This document shows positions 51,870 to 60,430 of a DNA stretch of 64,000 nucleotides, piece after piece. The notes under the pieces were generated by a model, which was given only the letters and a program-made list of their open reading frames with translations, was not told the origin of the DNA and did no database searches. Source of the DNA: Bacillota bacterium. GTDB taxonomy: Bacteria; Bacillota; Clostridia; Christensenellales; SZUA-584. Numbering within the stretch: the first letter of the stretch is position 1; every line of letters begins with the position of its first letter. The stretch spans positions 124,001 through 188,000 of the forward strand of contig JAEYPO010000030.1 of NCBI GenBank assembly GCA_023410595.1. The letters run 5' to 3'. The position numbers and the translations under genes were made by a program.

Positions 51870-52889
51870 CTACTTTCCAAACGAGCAGTCGGGAAAGCGG
51901 CACTCTGCGCAGTCAAGGCAAAGCCCGCCCTCGCCATATCCCGCGAGCCGCTCCGCCGTGACGCGCACGCCTGCAATCAAGCTCGGCAGCACGAGGTCGA
52001 ATATCGTGCGCCTTGCGTACATCACGCAGCCAGGCAACCCCACCACCGGGCGTCCGTCTTCCGTGTACGCCAGCAAAAACATCGCTCCGGGCAGTACGGG
52101 CGCGCCATAGCTCACCACCCTTGCCCCGCTGTTCTTTATAGCGAGCGGCGTCCTGTCGTCGGGGTCCACGCTCATACCGCCCGTGCATATTACCATATCC
52201 AGACCTGAGCCGAGCATATCGTTTATCGCCGCGGTTATCTTCTCGTTGTCGTCGCCGAGTATCACGTGCAGCCCCATTTCGCAGCCGTATTCAGCAAGCT
52301 TATCAGCTATGACGGGCGTGAACGTATCGGCGATACGCCCACGATAAACCTCGTTGCCCGTAGTGATTACGCCTGCAGTTTTCTTTTTGAAAGGTACGAC
52401 GTTAATAAGCGGCGCAGAGCCCGCGGCTTCTTTTGCACGCTCCATATATTCTTTTTTAATCACCAGCGGTATGACACGCGTGCCACAGAGCTTGTCGCCC
52501 TTTTTGACGGCAAAGCCGCCATGGCGCGTGGCTATCATCATTTCGCCCAATGTGTTTACCGCGTAAGCGCGCTCCGAGTCTACAGTCAAAAGCCCGTCTG
52601 TTTCGGCAATAAGCTCTATCTTGCCTTCCTTGGGCGCTGTGGCGCGTATATTAGAGCCCATGCAGATGTCCTTAAGTATCTCCGCCGCGTCGTTCTCATG
52701 CAGCATGCTTTCGTCGTTTTCCCATATGTACACGCTGTCCTTGCCGACGCTCAGCAGCACGGGGATATCCTCCTCGGTTATTACGTGGCCTTTTCTGAAC
52801 ACGGCGTCCTTTTTAACGCCTTTTATTATCTGCGTTATGTCATGGCACAAAACCTGTCCCACCGCTTCCTGCGTTTTAATAAGCTTCAT
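51870..52889 (-). CDS. MoeA-like molybdopterin-binding protein
   Basis: A 339-residue protein of the MoeA-like group. Residues 1-160 form an N-terminal domain (AVGQVLCHDITQIIKG, FRKGHVITEEDIPVLLSVGK). Residues 165-320 form the molybdopterin-binding fold with AGVITTGNEVYRGRI, VICTGGMSVDPDDRTPLAI and GLPGCVMYARRTIFDLVLP. The C-terminus ends with CLDCAECRFPDCSFGK, a Cys cluster that could hold metal. It would insert molybdenum into the adenylylated cofactor or hand it on. It is shorter than classical MoeA (about 400). Confidence 0.9.
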   Translation of the reverse strand: MKLIKTQEAVGQVLCHDITQIIKGVKKDAVFRKGHVITEEDIPVLLSVGKDSVYIWENDESMLHENDAAEILKDICMGSNIRATAPKEGKIELIAETDGLLTVDSERAYAVNTLGEMMIATRHGGFAVKKGDKLCGTRVIPLVIKKEYMERAKEAAGSAPLINVVPFKKKTAGVITTGNEVYRGRIADTFTPVIADKLAEYGCEMGLHVILGDDNEKITAAINDMLGSGLDMVICTGGMSVDPDDRTPLAIKNSGARVVSYGAPVLPGAMFLLAYTEDGRPVVGLPGCVMYARRTIFDLVLPSLIAGVRVTAERLAGYGEGGLCLDCAECRFPDCSFGK

Positions 52890-52922
52890 TCAGCCCTCCC
52901 GCGCCCGTTATTATTCCCTTTA

Positions 52923-53846
52923 CTAAAGTTCGCCCTTAAAGCATTCAAAGAAACATTCGTCTGCATAGCGCGTTAACTTCTCCGTGAACCGCTCGTACCT
53001 GCTTAGCAGGTCGCGCCCCTCGGGCGTAAGCTCGCTGCCGCCGCCGTACTCCCCGCCGGGCTTTCGCTCTATAAGCGCAAACCCGAGATGCTCCTCCAGC
53101 TCGGACAGCATGTTCCACGCCTTGCTGTAGGATATCCGCATCTTTTCACACGCGCCCTTCACCGTGCCCGTATATTCGATCATATGGAGCAGCAAAGCGC
53201 CTTTTTTGTCAAACAGCCTGTCTTCGCGCATCAGCGAGATTTCTATGGACGGGCGCAGCAGCTGCTCGTTGTGCCGCTCTATAAGCCGCCCGTAATCCCC
53301 CGGCGCGTCCACGTCCCTAAGCACGCCTTCGTCGCCTACCTCTATTGTTTCTAAGTCGACGCAGCACTGCTCGATTGCCTTTTTCAAACCTTCGCCGCAT
53401 TCCGCCGCCGCAAGCAGCGGCAGCACTTTAGAGGACAGCAGCACCGGATGGCCCTCTTTTCCGCCGCAAGCAGGCTTAACAACAAGCGCGCTCGACTCCA
53501 TCAGCCGCTTAATCGTGTTCACCGTGAAAAGCGGTACGTCCACCGGCGAAAAGAACGTCCTGTCGCACTTGTCCGCGATATAAGAAAACCCGAGCTTTGC
53601 CGAATCAAACATCTGGGTATTCGTATAATCTTCGTTTCTTATGCAGATGACACCTGTTTTGGAAATGTGTTTTGCAAGCTCCTCACTTCTAAAGCCCGTT
53701 ACGAGCACAACAGGGAACACAGCGGCCTGCTGAAAATTAGCTATTATCCGCTGTACCGTCGATATCGTTCCGGTTTTTATCATGGGCTTGAAACCGCCCG
53801 TTGCGGAAAATTCCCCCGCCGCCGCTATAACCGCGCCCGTCCTCAT
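52923..53846 (-). CDS. MobA/MocA-like nucleotidyltransferase fused to ModE-type DNA-binding domain
   Basis: A 307-residue fusion. Residues 1-190 form an NTP-transferase domain (MRTGAVIAAAGEFSATGGFKP, FFSPVDVPLFTV, GGKEGHPVLL), as in MocA, which attaches CMP or GMP to molybdopterin; the usual GxGxRMG-type loop is altered (GEFSATGGFKP). Residues 205-300 form a LysR/ModE-type winged helix (KGALLLHMIEYTGTVKGACEKMRISYSKAWNML, then GGGSELTPEGRDLL). It could sense cofactor or molybdate state and regulate the operon it heads. The ATG at 53846 has GGGAGG upstream. Confidence 0.9.
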   Translation of the reverse strand: MRTGAVIAAAGEFSATGGFKPMIKTGTISTVQRIIANFQQAAVFPVVLVTGFRSEELAKHISKTGVICIRNEDYTNTQMFDSAKLGFSYIADKCDRTFFSPVDVPLFTVNTIKRLMESSALVVKPACGGKEGHPVLLSSKVLPLLAAAECGEGLKKAIEQCCVDLETIEVGDEGVLRDVDAPGDYGRLIERHNEQLLRPSIEISLMREDRLFDKKGALLLHMIEYTGTVKGACEKMRISYSKAWNMLSELEEHLGFALIERKPGGEYGGGSELTPEGRDLLSRYERFTEKLTRYADECFFECFKGEL

Positions 53847-54067
53847 CTGCGCCTCCCAAAAACAGCTATTAACCAAATTGTTTTTTTATACAACTCGCTC
53901 TCCAAAAAAAGAAAGTCCCTTGGATATAAAGTAAAACCGATATTACTTTTTTTAGTTTATACTACGCACATTACAATGTCAAACCGATATCGCGCCATTA
54001 TCCGCGGAAAACAGGCGCATAATTGGGATCATGGTTCGATTATTCATCAAATATCCAGCTGTCATAC

Positions 54068-54096
54068 TTTACTTATAGTACTATTTTATGTATACT
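54068..54096 (+). promoter_or_regulatory. Promoter of the DUF5050 lipoprotein
   Basis: TTTACT (54068-54073) and TATACT (54091-54096) with a 17-bp spacer, 32 bases upstream of the start codon. Confidence 0.55.
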
Positions 54097-54128
54097 GTAT
54101 CTGTCGTAATATTAAAAGGAGGTGCAGC

Positions 54129-55169
54129 ATGAATATATGTAAAAAGCCCGTAATACTGCTTTTGCTGTTTTGCTCTTTCTTCCTTGTGTCTTGTAATAAT
54201 TATACTGAGCGTGATTCGAGCATAAGTGCCTTTTCATATACCCAAACGCAGACCCCATCCACACCCGGGCCAAGCGCTGTTGCAGGCAGCGGCCTTTTCA
54301 GTTTTACAGATGTAAAAGCAATTCCGGGTGTAAATAAGCAATCAATAGAAGGAGCGAACTATTATAACAGGGGAAACATGGTCTCGGACGGCTCAAGGTT
54401 ATATTTCATAATGCCGGATTTCGGACAAACTATAATGTCCTGTGATATGCGTGGTCAGGATCCCCGGCTGCTGGCGGACGGCAGCAATATAGGTTCGCCT
54501 GAAGCACCCTTTACGGGAGGATTTATTATTAATTTAAATATTCTCGATGATGTATTGTATTTCATCGTCTGCGATGTGGGCTTATTACGGATTCCCGTAT
54601 ACGGCGGTAAAGCGGAAAAAATAATTGAAGGAAACATACAGGAATATATTATAACGGATACAACGATCTACTTTTCCGACTGTGATAAAGAGGACGGATA
54701 TACGCTTAACAGCTATAAATTTGACACCAAAGAAACGACGAATATAGACCGGCTGTCGTTAGGGATCGAGCCGCTGAAGCTTGGAGGTTATATTGTCGGT
54801 TTTTTTAACGGCGTTTTGGTTTATACGCAAAGAGACGAAGATTACAGGCGAAGTTATTTTTCCTGTTATTCCGACGGACAAATAAGTGCCGTACCTTACA
54901 ACGAAGGACAGGAAATAGAGACAGCGGCGGCAAAAGCAAACATCCGCCCGTTGGATGAGGAAAGCAGTGAAGTCAACCATGTGGACGGCAAGTCCGTGGA
55001 CATCAAATATACCGGCTCCGGCCCTAATCTGCTTTATTTATCGGATAATGGCTCCAAGCAGCCGATTGCGGAAGTAAACGGGGACCACGTTTTCATATAT
55101 AACAGCGATATTTATGTATTGGATGAAAAAAGCAACATCGAGCGTATAGTCTTTAATAATATAGGCTAA
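54129..55169 (+). CDS. DUF5050-like beta-propeller lipoprotein
   Basis: A 346-residue lipoprotein starting at ATG 54129 after AAAAGGAGG, one of the best ribosome-binding sites in the window. The open frame extends far upstream (to 53448) across the antisense of the molybdenum gene and is not coding there. Seen: signal peptide and lipobox LVSC (Cys about 22), a Ser/Thr/Pro linker (about 35-55), then repeated beta-strand units with NYYNRGNMVSDGSRLYFIM, DDVLYFIVCDVGLLRIPVYGGKAEKI and GDHVFIYNSDIYVLDEKSNIERI. Such repeats are typical of DUF5050 surface proteins. Ligand unknown. Confidence 0.8.
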   Translation: MNICKKPVILLLLFCSFFLVSCNNYTERDSSISAFSYTQTQTPSTPGPSAVAGSGLFSFTDVKAIPGVNKQSIEGANYYNRGNMVSDGSRLYFIMPDFGQTIMSCDMRGQDPRLLADGSNIGSPEAPFTGGFIINLNILDDVLYFIVCDVGLLRIPVYGGKAEKIIEGNIQEYIITDTTIYFSDCDKEDGYTLNSYKFDTKETTNIDRLSLGIEPLKLGGYIVGFFNGVLVYTQRDEDYRRSYFSCYSDGQISAVPYNEGQEIETAAAKANIRPLDEESSEVNHVDGKSVDIKYTGSGPNLLYLSDNGSKQPIAEVNGDHVFIYNSDIYVLDEKSNIERIVFNNIG

Positions 55170-55276
55170 TGCCTTTTAATAAACAAACTGTTTTATCGGC
55201 CCATAAGCCGCTTTGAACCAAAAGGTTTGCCTATACCCTCTTGCCTGAAACTATGGCGCAAGTTGGCCGGGTAGAC

Positions 55277-56170
55277 TTATACGTCCGGGCAGGGTACGCA
55301 CCCGTACTTCTTATCTGTCCACAGGTTCTGAGCTAGGCCCGCCGTGATGCAGAGGCCTCCTATAAGGTTATTAACAGAAAACGAACCGGCCAGCACGACG
55401 TCGACCGCAATACCCGCGAACACCTGCCCCGCGAAAAGCAGCAGCGTCATATAAAACGACGATATCCTGCAAACGGCCGCGTTGAGCGCTGCAACTACGC
55501 AGACGCCTATAATACCGCCCGTATATATCCACACGTCGGGCGACAGCGAAAACTTTTGCATCATAGGCTCGGGCATTCCCGCGACGAGCAATGCGACGGC
55601 CGATACGGCAAGGCCGACAACGTAGTTGAACAGTGTGCTTACAAGTACGCTCGTACGCTGCGCAAGCAGCGCGTTTACCGTTCGCGACACGACGGTGGAA
55701 ACGCCCATGAGCAGCGATACGGCTATGGGTATTAGCGCCTGCGCCTCCGAGCCATACAGCATTGCCGCGATGCCGAGCACGACGAAAGCAATGCCTATAA
55801 GCTTCATTTTACGGAACTCATGCTTTGGCATGCCGCACAGCCCCCAGCGGTCATACACGAGCGAAGTCAGGCTCTGCCCCAGCAGGCTGAGCGCTATTAT
55901 GGCGGATACGCTTATGCTGCCGAACGCAATATTACTGAACACCACCGTCGTAACGCCGATTGCTCCGCCAGTATACAGGTAAAGAGGCTGCCTTTTTAGG
56001 GGGAATATCCGCTCCCGCCTTATTGCCAGCAGTAAAAGCACAAACAGCAGCCCCACGATGTGTATTACCACCGTTGAGGAATATACGCCGCTGTATGACG
56101 AAAGCTCGCCGTTTACGGCTACCATTATAGCGACGAGTATACCCGCCAGCACCGATAAAATATGATACAT
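55277..56170 (-). CDS. DMT superfamily transporter (YdcZ/DUF606 type, duplicated)
   Basis: A 297-residue protein with ten hydrophobic helices in two DUF606/YdcZ halves (each about 140 residues: MVAVNGELSSYSGVYSSTVV in the first, VSRTVNALLAQRTSVLVSTLFN in the second). I start at ATG 56170 with GGGAGCGG upstream; the open frame reaches 56224 but crosses the probable control region. It is divergent from a YeiL-like Crp/Fnr regulator, a pairing also seen in other Firmicutes. The transported compound is unknown. Confidence 0.88.
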   Translation of the reverse strand: MYHILSVLAGILVAIMVAVNGELSSYSGVYSSTVVIHIVGLLFVLLLLAIRRERIFPLKRQPLYLYTGGAIGVTTVVFSNIAFGSISVSAIIALSLLGQSLTSLVYDRWGLCGMPKHEFRKMKLIGIAFVVLGIAAMLYGSEAQALIPIAVSLLMGVSTVVSRTVNALLAQRTSVLVSTLFNYVVGLAVSAVALLVAGMPEPMMQKFSLSPDVWIYTGGIIGVCVVAALNAAVCRISSFYMTLLLFAGQVFAGIAVDVVLAGSFSVNNLIGGLCITAGLAQNLWTDKKYGCVPCPDV

Positions 56171-56215
56171 TGCGTCCGCTCCCTGAGTTATATTAGCACG
56201 GCGACTTGACGCGGG

Positions 56216-56233
56216 ATATGCCATATGTCATAT
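56216..56233. promoter_or_regulatory. Candidate Crp/Fnr-type operator
   Basis: ATATG-C-CATATG-T-CATAT is an 18-bp near-perfect palindrome in the gap between the divergent transporter and YeiL-like regulator genes. Its place fits autoregulation and control of the transporter. Confidence 0.45.
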
Positions 56234-56254
56234 TGTAAAAGAAAGGTTGCGTTT

Positions 56255-56917
56255 ATGGTTAAAGAACAGCTAAAGCCGGAGCATATTACTATATTAGCCG
56301 GGTACGGGCTTGAGAATATCGACGTCTCCGACATTTATGTATTCCGGTACAGAAGTGACGAATTTATATTGCGGCAGGGATACCCGTGCCCTTATTTGCT
56401 GCTTGTACTCGAAGGAAAGATGAAGGTCCTCAATACCGTACCAAGCGGCAGGACGCTATTGTTTTGTTACCAGACGTCGAGCGGCATCATCGGAGAAGTC
56501 GAATTCTCGGCGGACAGCGACTCGGCCGCGTCCAGCGTTCAGGCCGTAACCTGCGTTACGTGCATAGGCATACCGCGCGCGCGATACAGAGACGAACTCA
56601 AAAGCAACGCAACGTTTTTAAGAGCCGTCAACACCGCGCTGGCGCAAAAGCTCTACCGTTCCAGCAAAAACAACGCGGCGACTATACTCCACCCGCTTGG
56701 CGAGCGGCTGTGCGCGTATATCGCGATGACGAATACGGGCGGCTGCTTCAGGGAAAAGCTCACCGACACGGCGGAAATACTCGGGACGAGCTACAGGCAT
56801 CTGCTAAGGACTTTAGGCGACCTTTGCCTTAAGGGTGTGCTGGAAAAGGCGCCGCAGGGCTATCTTATCAGAGATGAAGCTGAGTTAAGGCATATAGGCG
56901 GAGGCTGTTATAAATAA
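56255..56917 (+). CDS. YeiL-like Crp/Fnr family regulator
   Basis: A 220-residue regulator: an N-terminal cyclic-nucleotide-binding-type beta-barrel (about 10-125, with DEFILRQGYPCPYLLLVLEGKMKV) and a C-terminal winged helix (about 150-210, with LTDTAEILGTSYRHLLRTLGDL). The Cys pattern (CPY, TCVTC) differs from Fnr, so an iron-sulfur cluster is not assured. The ATG at 56255 has AAAGAAAGG upstream; the ATG at 56225 lies within the palindrome and is less likely. It probably controls the divergent YdcZ-type transporter. Confidence 0.85.
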   Translation: MVKEQLKPEHITILAGYGLENIDVSDIYVFRYRSDEFILRQGYPCPYLLLVLEGKMKVLNTVPSGRTLLFCYQTSSGIIGEVEFSADSDSAASSVQAVTCVTCIGIPRARYRDELKSNATFLRAVNTALAQKLYRSSKNNAATILHPLGERLCAYIAMTNTGGCFREKLTDTAEILGTSYRHLLRTLGDLCLKGVLEKAPQGYLIRDEAELRHIGGGCYK

Positions 56918-56922
56918 TGCAC

Positions 56923-57738
56923 TCAGCCAAGAGCAATATCCAGCACCATCATTATGGCAAACCCCGCAAGGCAGCCTATCGTGGATATGTCGGTGTTTGA
57001 GCCTTCCTGCTGCGCCTCGGGTATGAGCTCTTCCACCACTACGTATATCATGGCGCCCGCCGCAAAAGAAAGCGCGTATGGCAGTATCGTCTGCATTGTA
57101 AGCACGGCAAGCGCGCCAACTACACCCGCCAGCGGCTCAACAAGCCCTGAAGCCTGGCCGTATAAAAACGCTTTTGAACGGGAAAACCCTTCTCTTCTCA
57201 GCGGTATTGATACCGCCGCGCCTTCGGGAAAATTCTGCAGCCCTATGCCTACGGCAAGCACCAGCGCACCCGCAACGGAAGCAGATGACAGGCCGTACGC
57301 CGCCGCACCGAACGCCACGCCTACCGCCAGTCCTTCCGGTATGTTATGAAGCGTGATAGCGAGCACCAGCAGTACGCTGCGCTGCCATCCGGTCTTGATG
57401 CCTTCAGCTTTGCTTCTGTTAAGCCCCAAATGGAGATGGGGCAGAATCTTGTCTACCAAAAACAGGAACCCGCCGCCGGCCAAAAAGCCAATGACCGCGA
57501 CAAGCCACGGAGGCGTCGGTCCCCCCTCCGCCATTTCTATCGCGGGAGCAAGCAGCGACCAGAAGCTTGCCGCTATCATTACGCCGGAAGCAAACCCCAG
57601 CATGCCGTTCAATACTTTCTTATTTATTGTTTTAAAGAAAAAGACGAGCGACGCTCCGAGCGCCGTGACTCCCCACGTAAAAAGAGTGGCAAACAATGCC
57701 TGTACCACGGGATCAATTCCCTTAAGCCATACTATCAT
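56923..57738 (-). CDS. ZIP family metal transporter
   Basis: A 271-residue membrane protein with eight helices. Seen: the metal-binding helices [14 protein letters not shown] (about 128-141) and [20 protein letters not shown] (about 164-183), a His-rich loop (LPHLHLGL, about 98-105) and [11 protein letters not shown] near the C-terminus. These are the marks of GufA-type ZIP proteins, which import zinc or other divalent metals. GGAAG precedes the ATG. It ends six bases from the convergent YeiL-like gene and stands alone. Confidence 0.92.
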   Translation of the reverse strand: MIVWLKGIDPVVQALFATLFTWGVTALGASLVFFFKTINKKVLNGMLGFASGVMIAASFWSLLAPAIEMAEGGPTPPWLVAVIGFLAGGGFLFLVDKILPHLHLGLNRSKAEGIKTGWQRSVLLVLAITLHNIPEGLAVGVAFGAAAYGLSSASVAGALVLAVGIGLQNFPEGAAVSIPLRREGFSRSKAFLYGQASGLVEPLAGVVGALAVLTMQTILPYALSFAAGAMIYVVVEELIPEAQQEGSNTDISTIGCLAGFAIMMVLDIALG

Positions 57739-57889
57739 ACAGCATACTTCCTTTGCTTGACTTATAGGCTTTAAATCCTGTTAGCTCAGGCAAAGAAATA
57801 TCATATCGGCGGCGTTTTGTCAACCTTCGTATAAAGCATACGGCATATATGTATACTATACCGTCTCCGCCGAGCCGTTTATAAGTTCG

Positions 57890-58528
57890 CTACTCCCCGT
57901 CCTTATATATCCCTCTTTTGATTATATCGAGATAACCCATTATGTCTTTTCTTATTTCTCCTATATAATTCAGCACCTCGTCAGGCGTCATCGTCTTGTA
58001 AAAGCCGATGTTGCGCTTATAATACCCGTCGAGGAAATCAACTATAAGATTGACCGCGGTTTCCGGCGTCACGCCGGAGCGCAGCTTTTCTTTATCCATA
58101 GTCGATACAAACGCCTTGCGCTGGTCGGAGAGTATCGCCCCGTAATGCTCCATAAGTTCATCCTTTATCTCGGAGGGCAGGTTCAAATACACGTCGTAGA
58201 GTATGTGGTACATCTCCGGCTCTTCTATTCCGATACGCGTCTTTATCATCGCGTACTGCCCTATACGCTCGAAGAAATCGCCCGAAAGCGCGGCAGCGTA
58301 TTCATTCATCTTTCCCATAAGGTGTTTTATCGTATGGTCGAGCACAAAGAGAAACAGCCCTTTCTTGTTACCGAAGTAATGAAAGAGCAGTCCCTTTGAT
58401 ATGCCCGCCGCCTTAACTATGCGGTTTGTGGAAGCGCCAATATACCCATGCTCCGCAAACTCGCCAAGGCTCGCGCTCAATATGCTGCGCCGCTTGTCCT
58501 CAGGCAGCGCTTCAAGTCGGTCAATCAT
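57890..58528 (-). CDS. TetR/AcrR family regulator of the ABC exporter operon
   Basis: A 212-residue repressor: helix-turn-helix at about 12-58 (FAEHGYIGASTNRIVKAAGISKGLLFHYFGNKKGLF) and a helical ligand-binding C-terminus. It follows the ABC permease by four bases and is the last gene of that operon. Two TTGACC-N4-GGTCAA palindromes upstream of the first gene are the probable operators, which would make a simple autoregulated efflux system. Confidence 0.92.
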   Translation of the reverse strand: MIDRLEALPEDKRRSILSASLGEFAEHGYIGASTNRIVKAAGISKGLLFHYFGNKKGLFLFVLDHTIKHLMGKMNEYAAALSGDFFERIGQYAMIKTRIGIEEPEMYHILYDVYLNLPSEIKDELMEHYGAILSDQRKAFVSTMDKEKLRSGVTPETAVNLIVDFLDGYYKRNIGFYKTMTPDEVLNYIGEIRKDIMGYLDIIKRGIYKDGE

Positions 58529-58532
58529 GTGT

Positions 58533-59330
58533 TCAGCACTTTAAATCCCTTCTGTTGTATATCATAAGCGTAGCCGCCGCGCACACGGCAGCAACGCCCA
58601 GCGGCAGCGCGATGTACATCCAATCTATTGCGGCGTCCGCTATTATGGAACGCGCGTCAAAGTACTGGAACGGCGTAACACATTTAAGCCACTCAATGTC
58701 GCTGTTCATGTTGGCGAACATGCTGATTACGTAAAGCACAAGCACGACGCCTATCGAGGCTGACGTTACTGCCCTCGCCTTTATTACGAACATAGAGACG
58801 AGCATACCCGCTCCCAGCATCATAAGCTGTCCTAAAGCCATAGCCGCGCCGAGCAGTATAACAACGCCGTAATCAAGGCCCGTTTTATTGACAGCCGAAA
58901 GTATCGCTATGACGGCGGCGGTGTTAACCACAAAGAACGCTGCTATGCACGCAATCCCGGCCAGCAGCTTCGTACCCGCGATATAGCTGCGCGACAGCGG
59001 CTTTGCGTACAGGAAGCTTATAGTGCCCGAATCCTCCTCCTTCGAGAGCAGCCCTGAGCCAAGCAGCATGAACTGTATCATCGTCGCCAGCAGCACGTAC
59101 TGGAATATATACGCGTAATAGTCCATCGTCCGGGTGAAGTCGAGAGAATCGAACCCGAACATCTGTATTATCTGCGGCGAAAAGTTCGACAGCATATCGT
59201 TAAGCATCTTGCCCTGTTCCGCGAACGACGGGTACATGGCCATGAACATCGCCGTCAGCGCCACAATGCACGCCGTCCATATTATAAACGATTTTGTGTT
59301 TCCTTTCATCTCTCTTATAAATAGCGTCAT
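58533..59330 (-). CDS. ABC-2 type permease
   Basis: A 265-residue membrane protein with six helices; MTLFIREMKGNTKSFIIW is the usual start, and SKEEDSGTISFLYAKPLSRS (about 110-129) is the conserved cytosolic loop of ABC-2 permeases. The ATG at 59330 lies one base after the ATPase stop with AAGGGGG upstream; the 45 extra codons of open frame are antisense or out-of-frame overlap with the ATPase. With the ATPase it forms an exporter of unknown drug, lipid or peptide. Confidence 0.9.
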   Translation of the reverse strand: MTLFIREMKGNTKSFIIWTACIVALTAMFMAMYPSFAEQGKMLNDMLSNFSPQIIQMFGFDSLDFTRTMDYYAYIFQYVLLATMIQFMLLGSGLLSKEEDSGTISFLYAKPLSRSYIAGTKLLAGIACIAAFFVVNTAAVIAILSAVNKTGLDYGVVILLGAAMALGQLMMLGAGMLVSMFVIKARAVTSASIGVVLVLYVISMFANMNSDIEWLKCVTPFQYFDARSIIADAAIDWMYIALPLGVAAVCAAATLMIYNRRDLKC

Positions 59331-59331
59331 G

Positions 59332-60204
59332 TCATTTTCCCCCTTCCTGGTAATACGCCATGAATATATCCTCGAGCGGCGGGTCCTCAATATGTATGTT
59401 GCCGAGGCGGTACTTCGCAAGCTCGGAAATGAGCTTATCAGCAGGGCCTTTGTATAGGAACTCAACCGTGCCTCCCAGCCTCTTTATCTGCTCCGCGCCG
59501 GGTATGTTTATATCGCCCTCCGTCGCCGCCCTGACGCGCTTGTATTGCGCAGCCGTAAGCTCCTCCATCGTCTGCGTGCTTATAAGCGAGCCGCCGCGTA
59601 TTATGCCCACGCGGTCGCAAACGCGCTGCACTTCGCTCAGTATATGCGACGAGAAGAATATAGTAGCGCCTTCGTCCTTTGCTTCCTTAACAAGCCCGTA
59701 GAACACATGCTGCATTAGCGGGTCGAGCCCCGATGTAGGTTCGTCCATAATAAGCAGCTTTGGTTTATGCAGCATTGCCTGGGCAATAGCCACCTTCTTC
59801 TTGTTGCCTGTAGAAAGCTCGGCTATCTTTCTTGACACGTCGAGCTCGAGCACGTCGCACAGCTTTTTCGTATGCTCCTTAAAGCCTCCCCCGTAATATC
59901 TCGCCGAATAATCGAGCAGTTCCGATACCCTCATGCCGTCGTAATAATTGACATCCGCCGGTATATACCCTACGTCCTTCTTTATCTGCGCGGCCGACGA
60001 TATGCAATCGAGCCCGAATATGCGGCACGAGCCCTTCGTCGGCCTTATAAAGTCGAGCAGCAGCTTTATCGTCGTGGATTTCCCCGCGCCGTTCGGCCCG
60101 ATAAACCCAAATATCTCGCCCTTTTTGACGCTTAAGTCAAGGTCTATGACGCCGCGGTTCTTTCCGTAGTATTTCGTCAGCTTTTGTGATGAGATGACGT
60201 TCAT
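59332..60204 (-). CDS. ABC transporter ATP-binding protein
   Basis: A 290-residue ATPase with Walker A GPNGAGKST (about 36-44), Q-loop position in VGYIPADVNYYDGM (Gln replaced by Ala, as in many of this subgroup), signature LSTGNKKKVAIA, Walker B LLIMDEPTSGLDP and H-loop FSSHIL. The C-terminal 80 residues are the usual extra domain. The ATG at 60204 has AAAGGAG upstream; the longer open frame covers the operators and is not coding. First gene of the ATPase-permease-TetR operon. Confidence 0.93.
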   Translation of the reverse strand: MNVISSQKLTKYYGKNRGVIDLDLSVKKGEIFGFIGPNGAGKSTTIKLLLDFIRPTKGSCRIFGLDCISSAAQIKKDVGYIPADVNYYDGMRVSELLDYSARYYGGGFKEHTKKLCDVLELDVSRKIAELSTGNKKKVAIAQAMLHKPKLLIMDEPTSGLDPLMQHVFYGLVKEAKDEGATIFFSSHILSEVQRVCDRVGIIRGGSLISTQTMEELTAAQYKRVRAATEGDINIPGAEQIKRLGGTVEFLYKGPADKLISELAKYRLGNIHIEDPPLEDIFMAYYQEGGK

Positions 60205-60224
60205 ATATATTAGCTCCTTTCTTC

Positions 60225-60240
60225 TTGACCACCCGGTCAA
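60225..60240. promoter_or_regulatory. TetR operator 1
   Basis: TTGACCACCCGGTCAA, a TTGACC-N4-GGTCAA palindrome 21 bases upstream of the ABC ATPase start codon. Confidence 0.8.
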
Positions 60241-60260
60241 CAAATGTATTGTACTGCGTT

Positions 60261-60276
60261 TTGACCATGCGGTCAA
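60261..60276. promoter_or_regulatory. TetR operator 2
   Basis: TTGACCATGCGGTCAA, the same palindrome with another spacer; its centre is 36 bp from that of operator 1, so two dimers could bind close together over the promoter region. Confidence 0.8.
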
Positions 60277-60430
60277 TATGTTTTTTGAAAAATTGATGCG
60301 CATTATCCGGCAATATAAAGACATACGATAATGCTATTTCAGCTTTTATACCCGCGCCTTTAATTCTTTCATGCATATCGTGAGCCGTTCTTACAGAAAC
60401 TACAAATATTAACTATGTATGAGGTTTTTT

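Noticed and set aside
53847..54060. Molybdenum-cofactor riboswitch or ModE site in front of the molybdenum operon
   Set aside because: The short AT-rich leader shows no structure I can match with confidence; a covariance-model search would decide.
53448..54128. Long open frame in phase with the DUF5050 lipoprotein
   Set aside because: It is antisense to the nucleotidyltransferase-ModE gene and has no ribosome-binding site; the lipoprotein has an ideal start at 54129.
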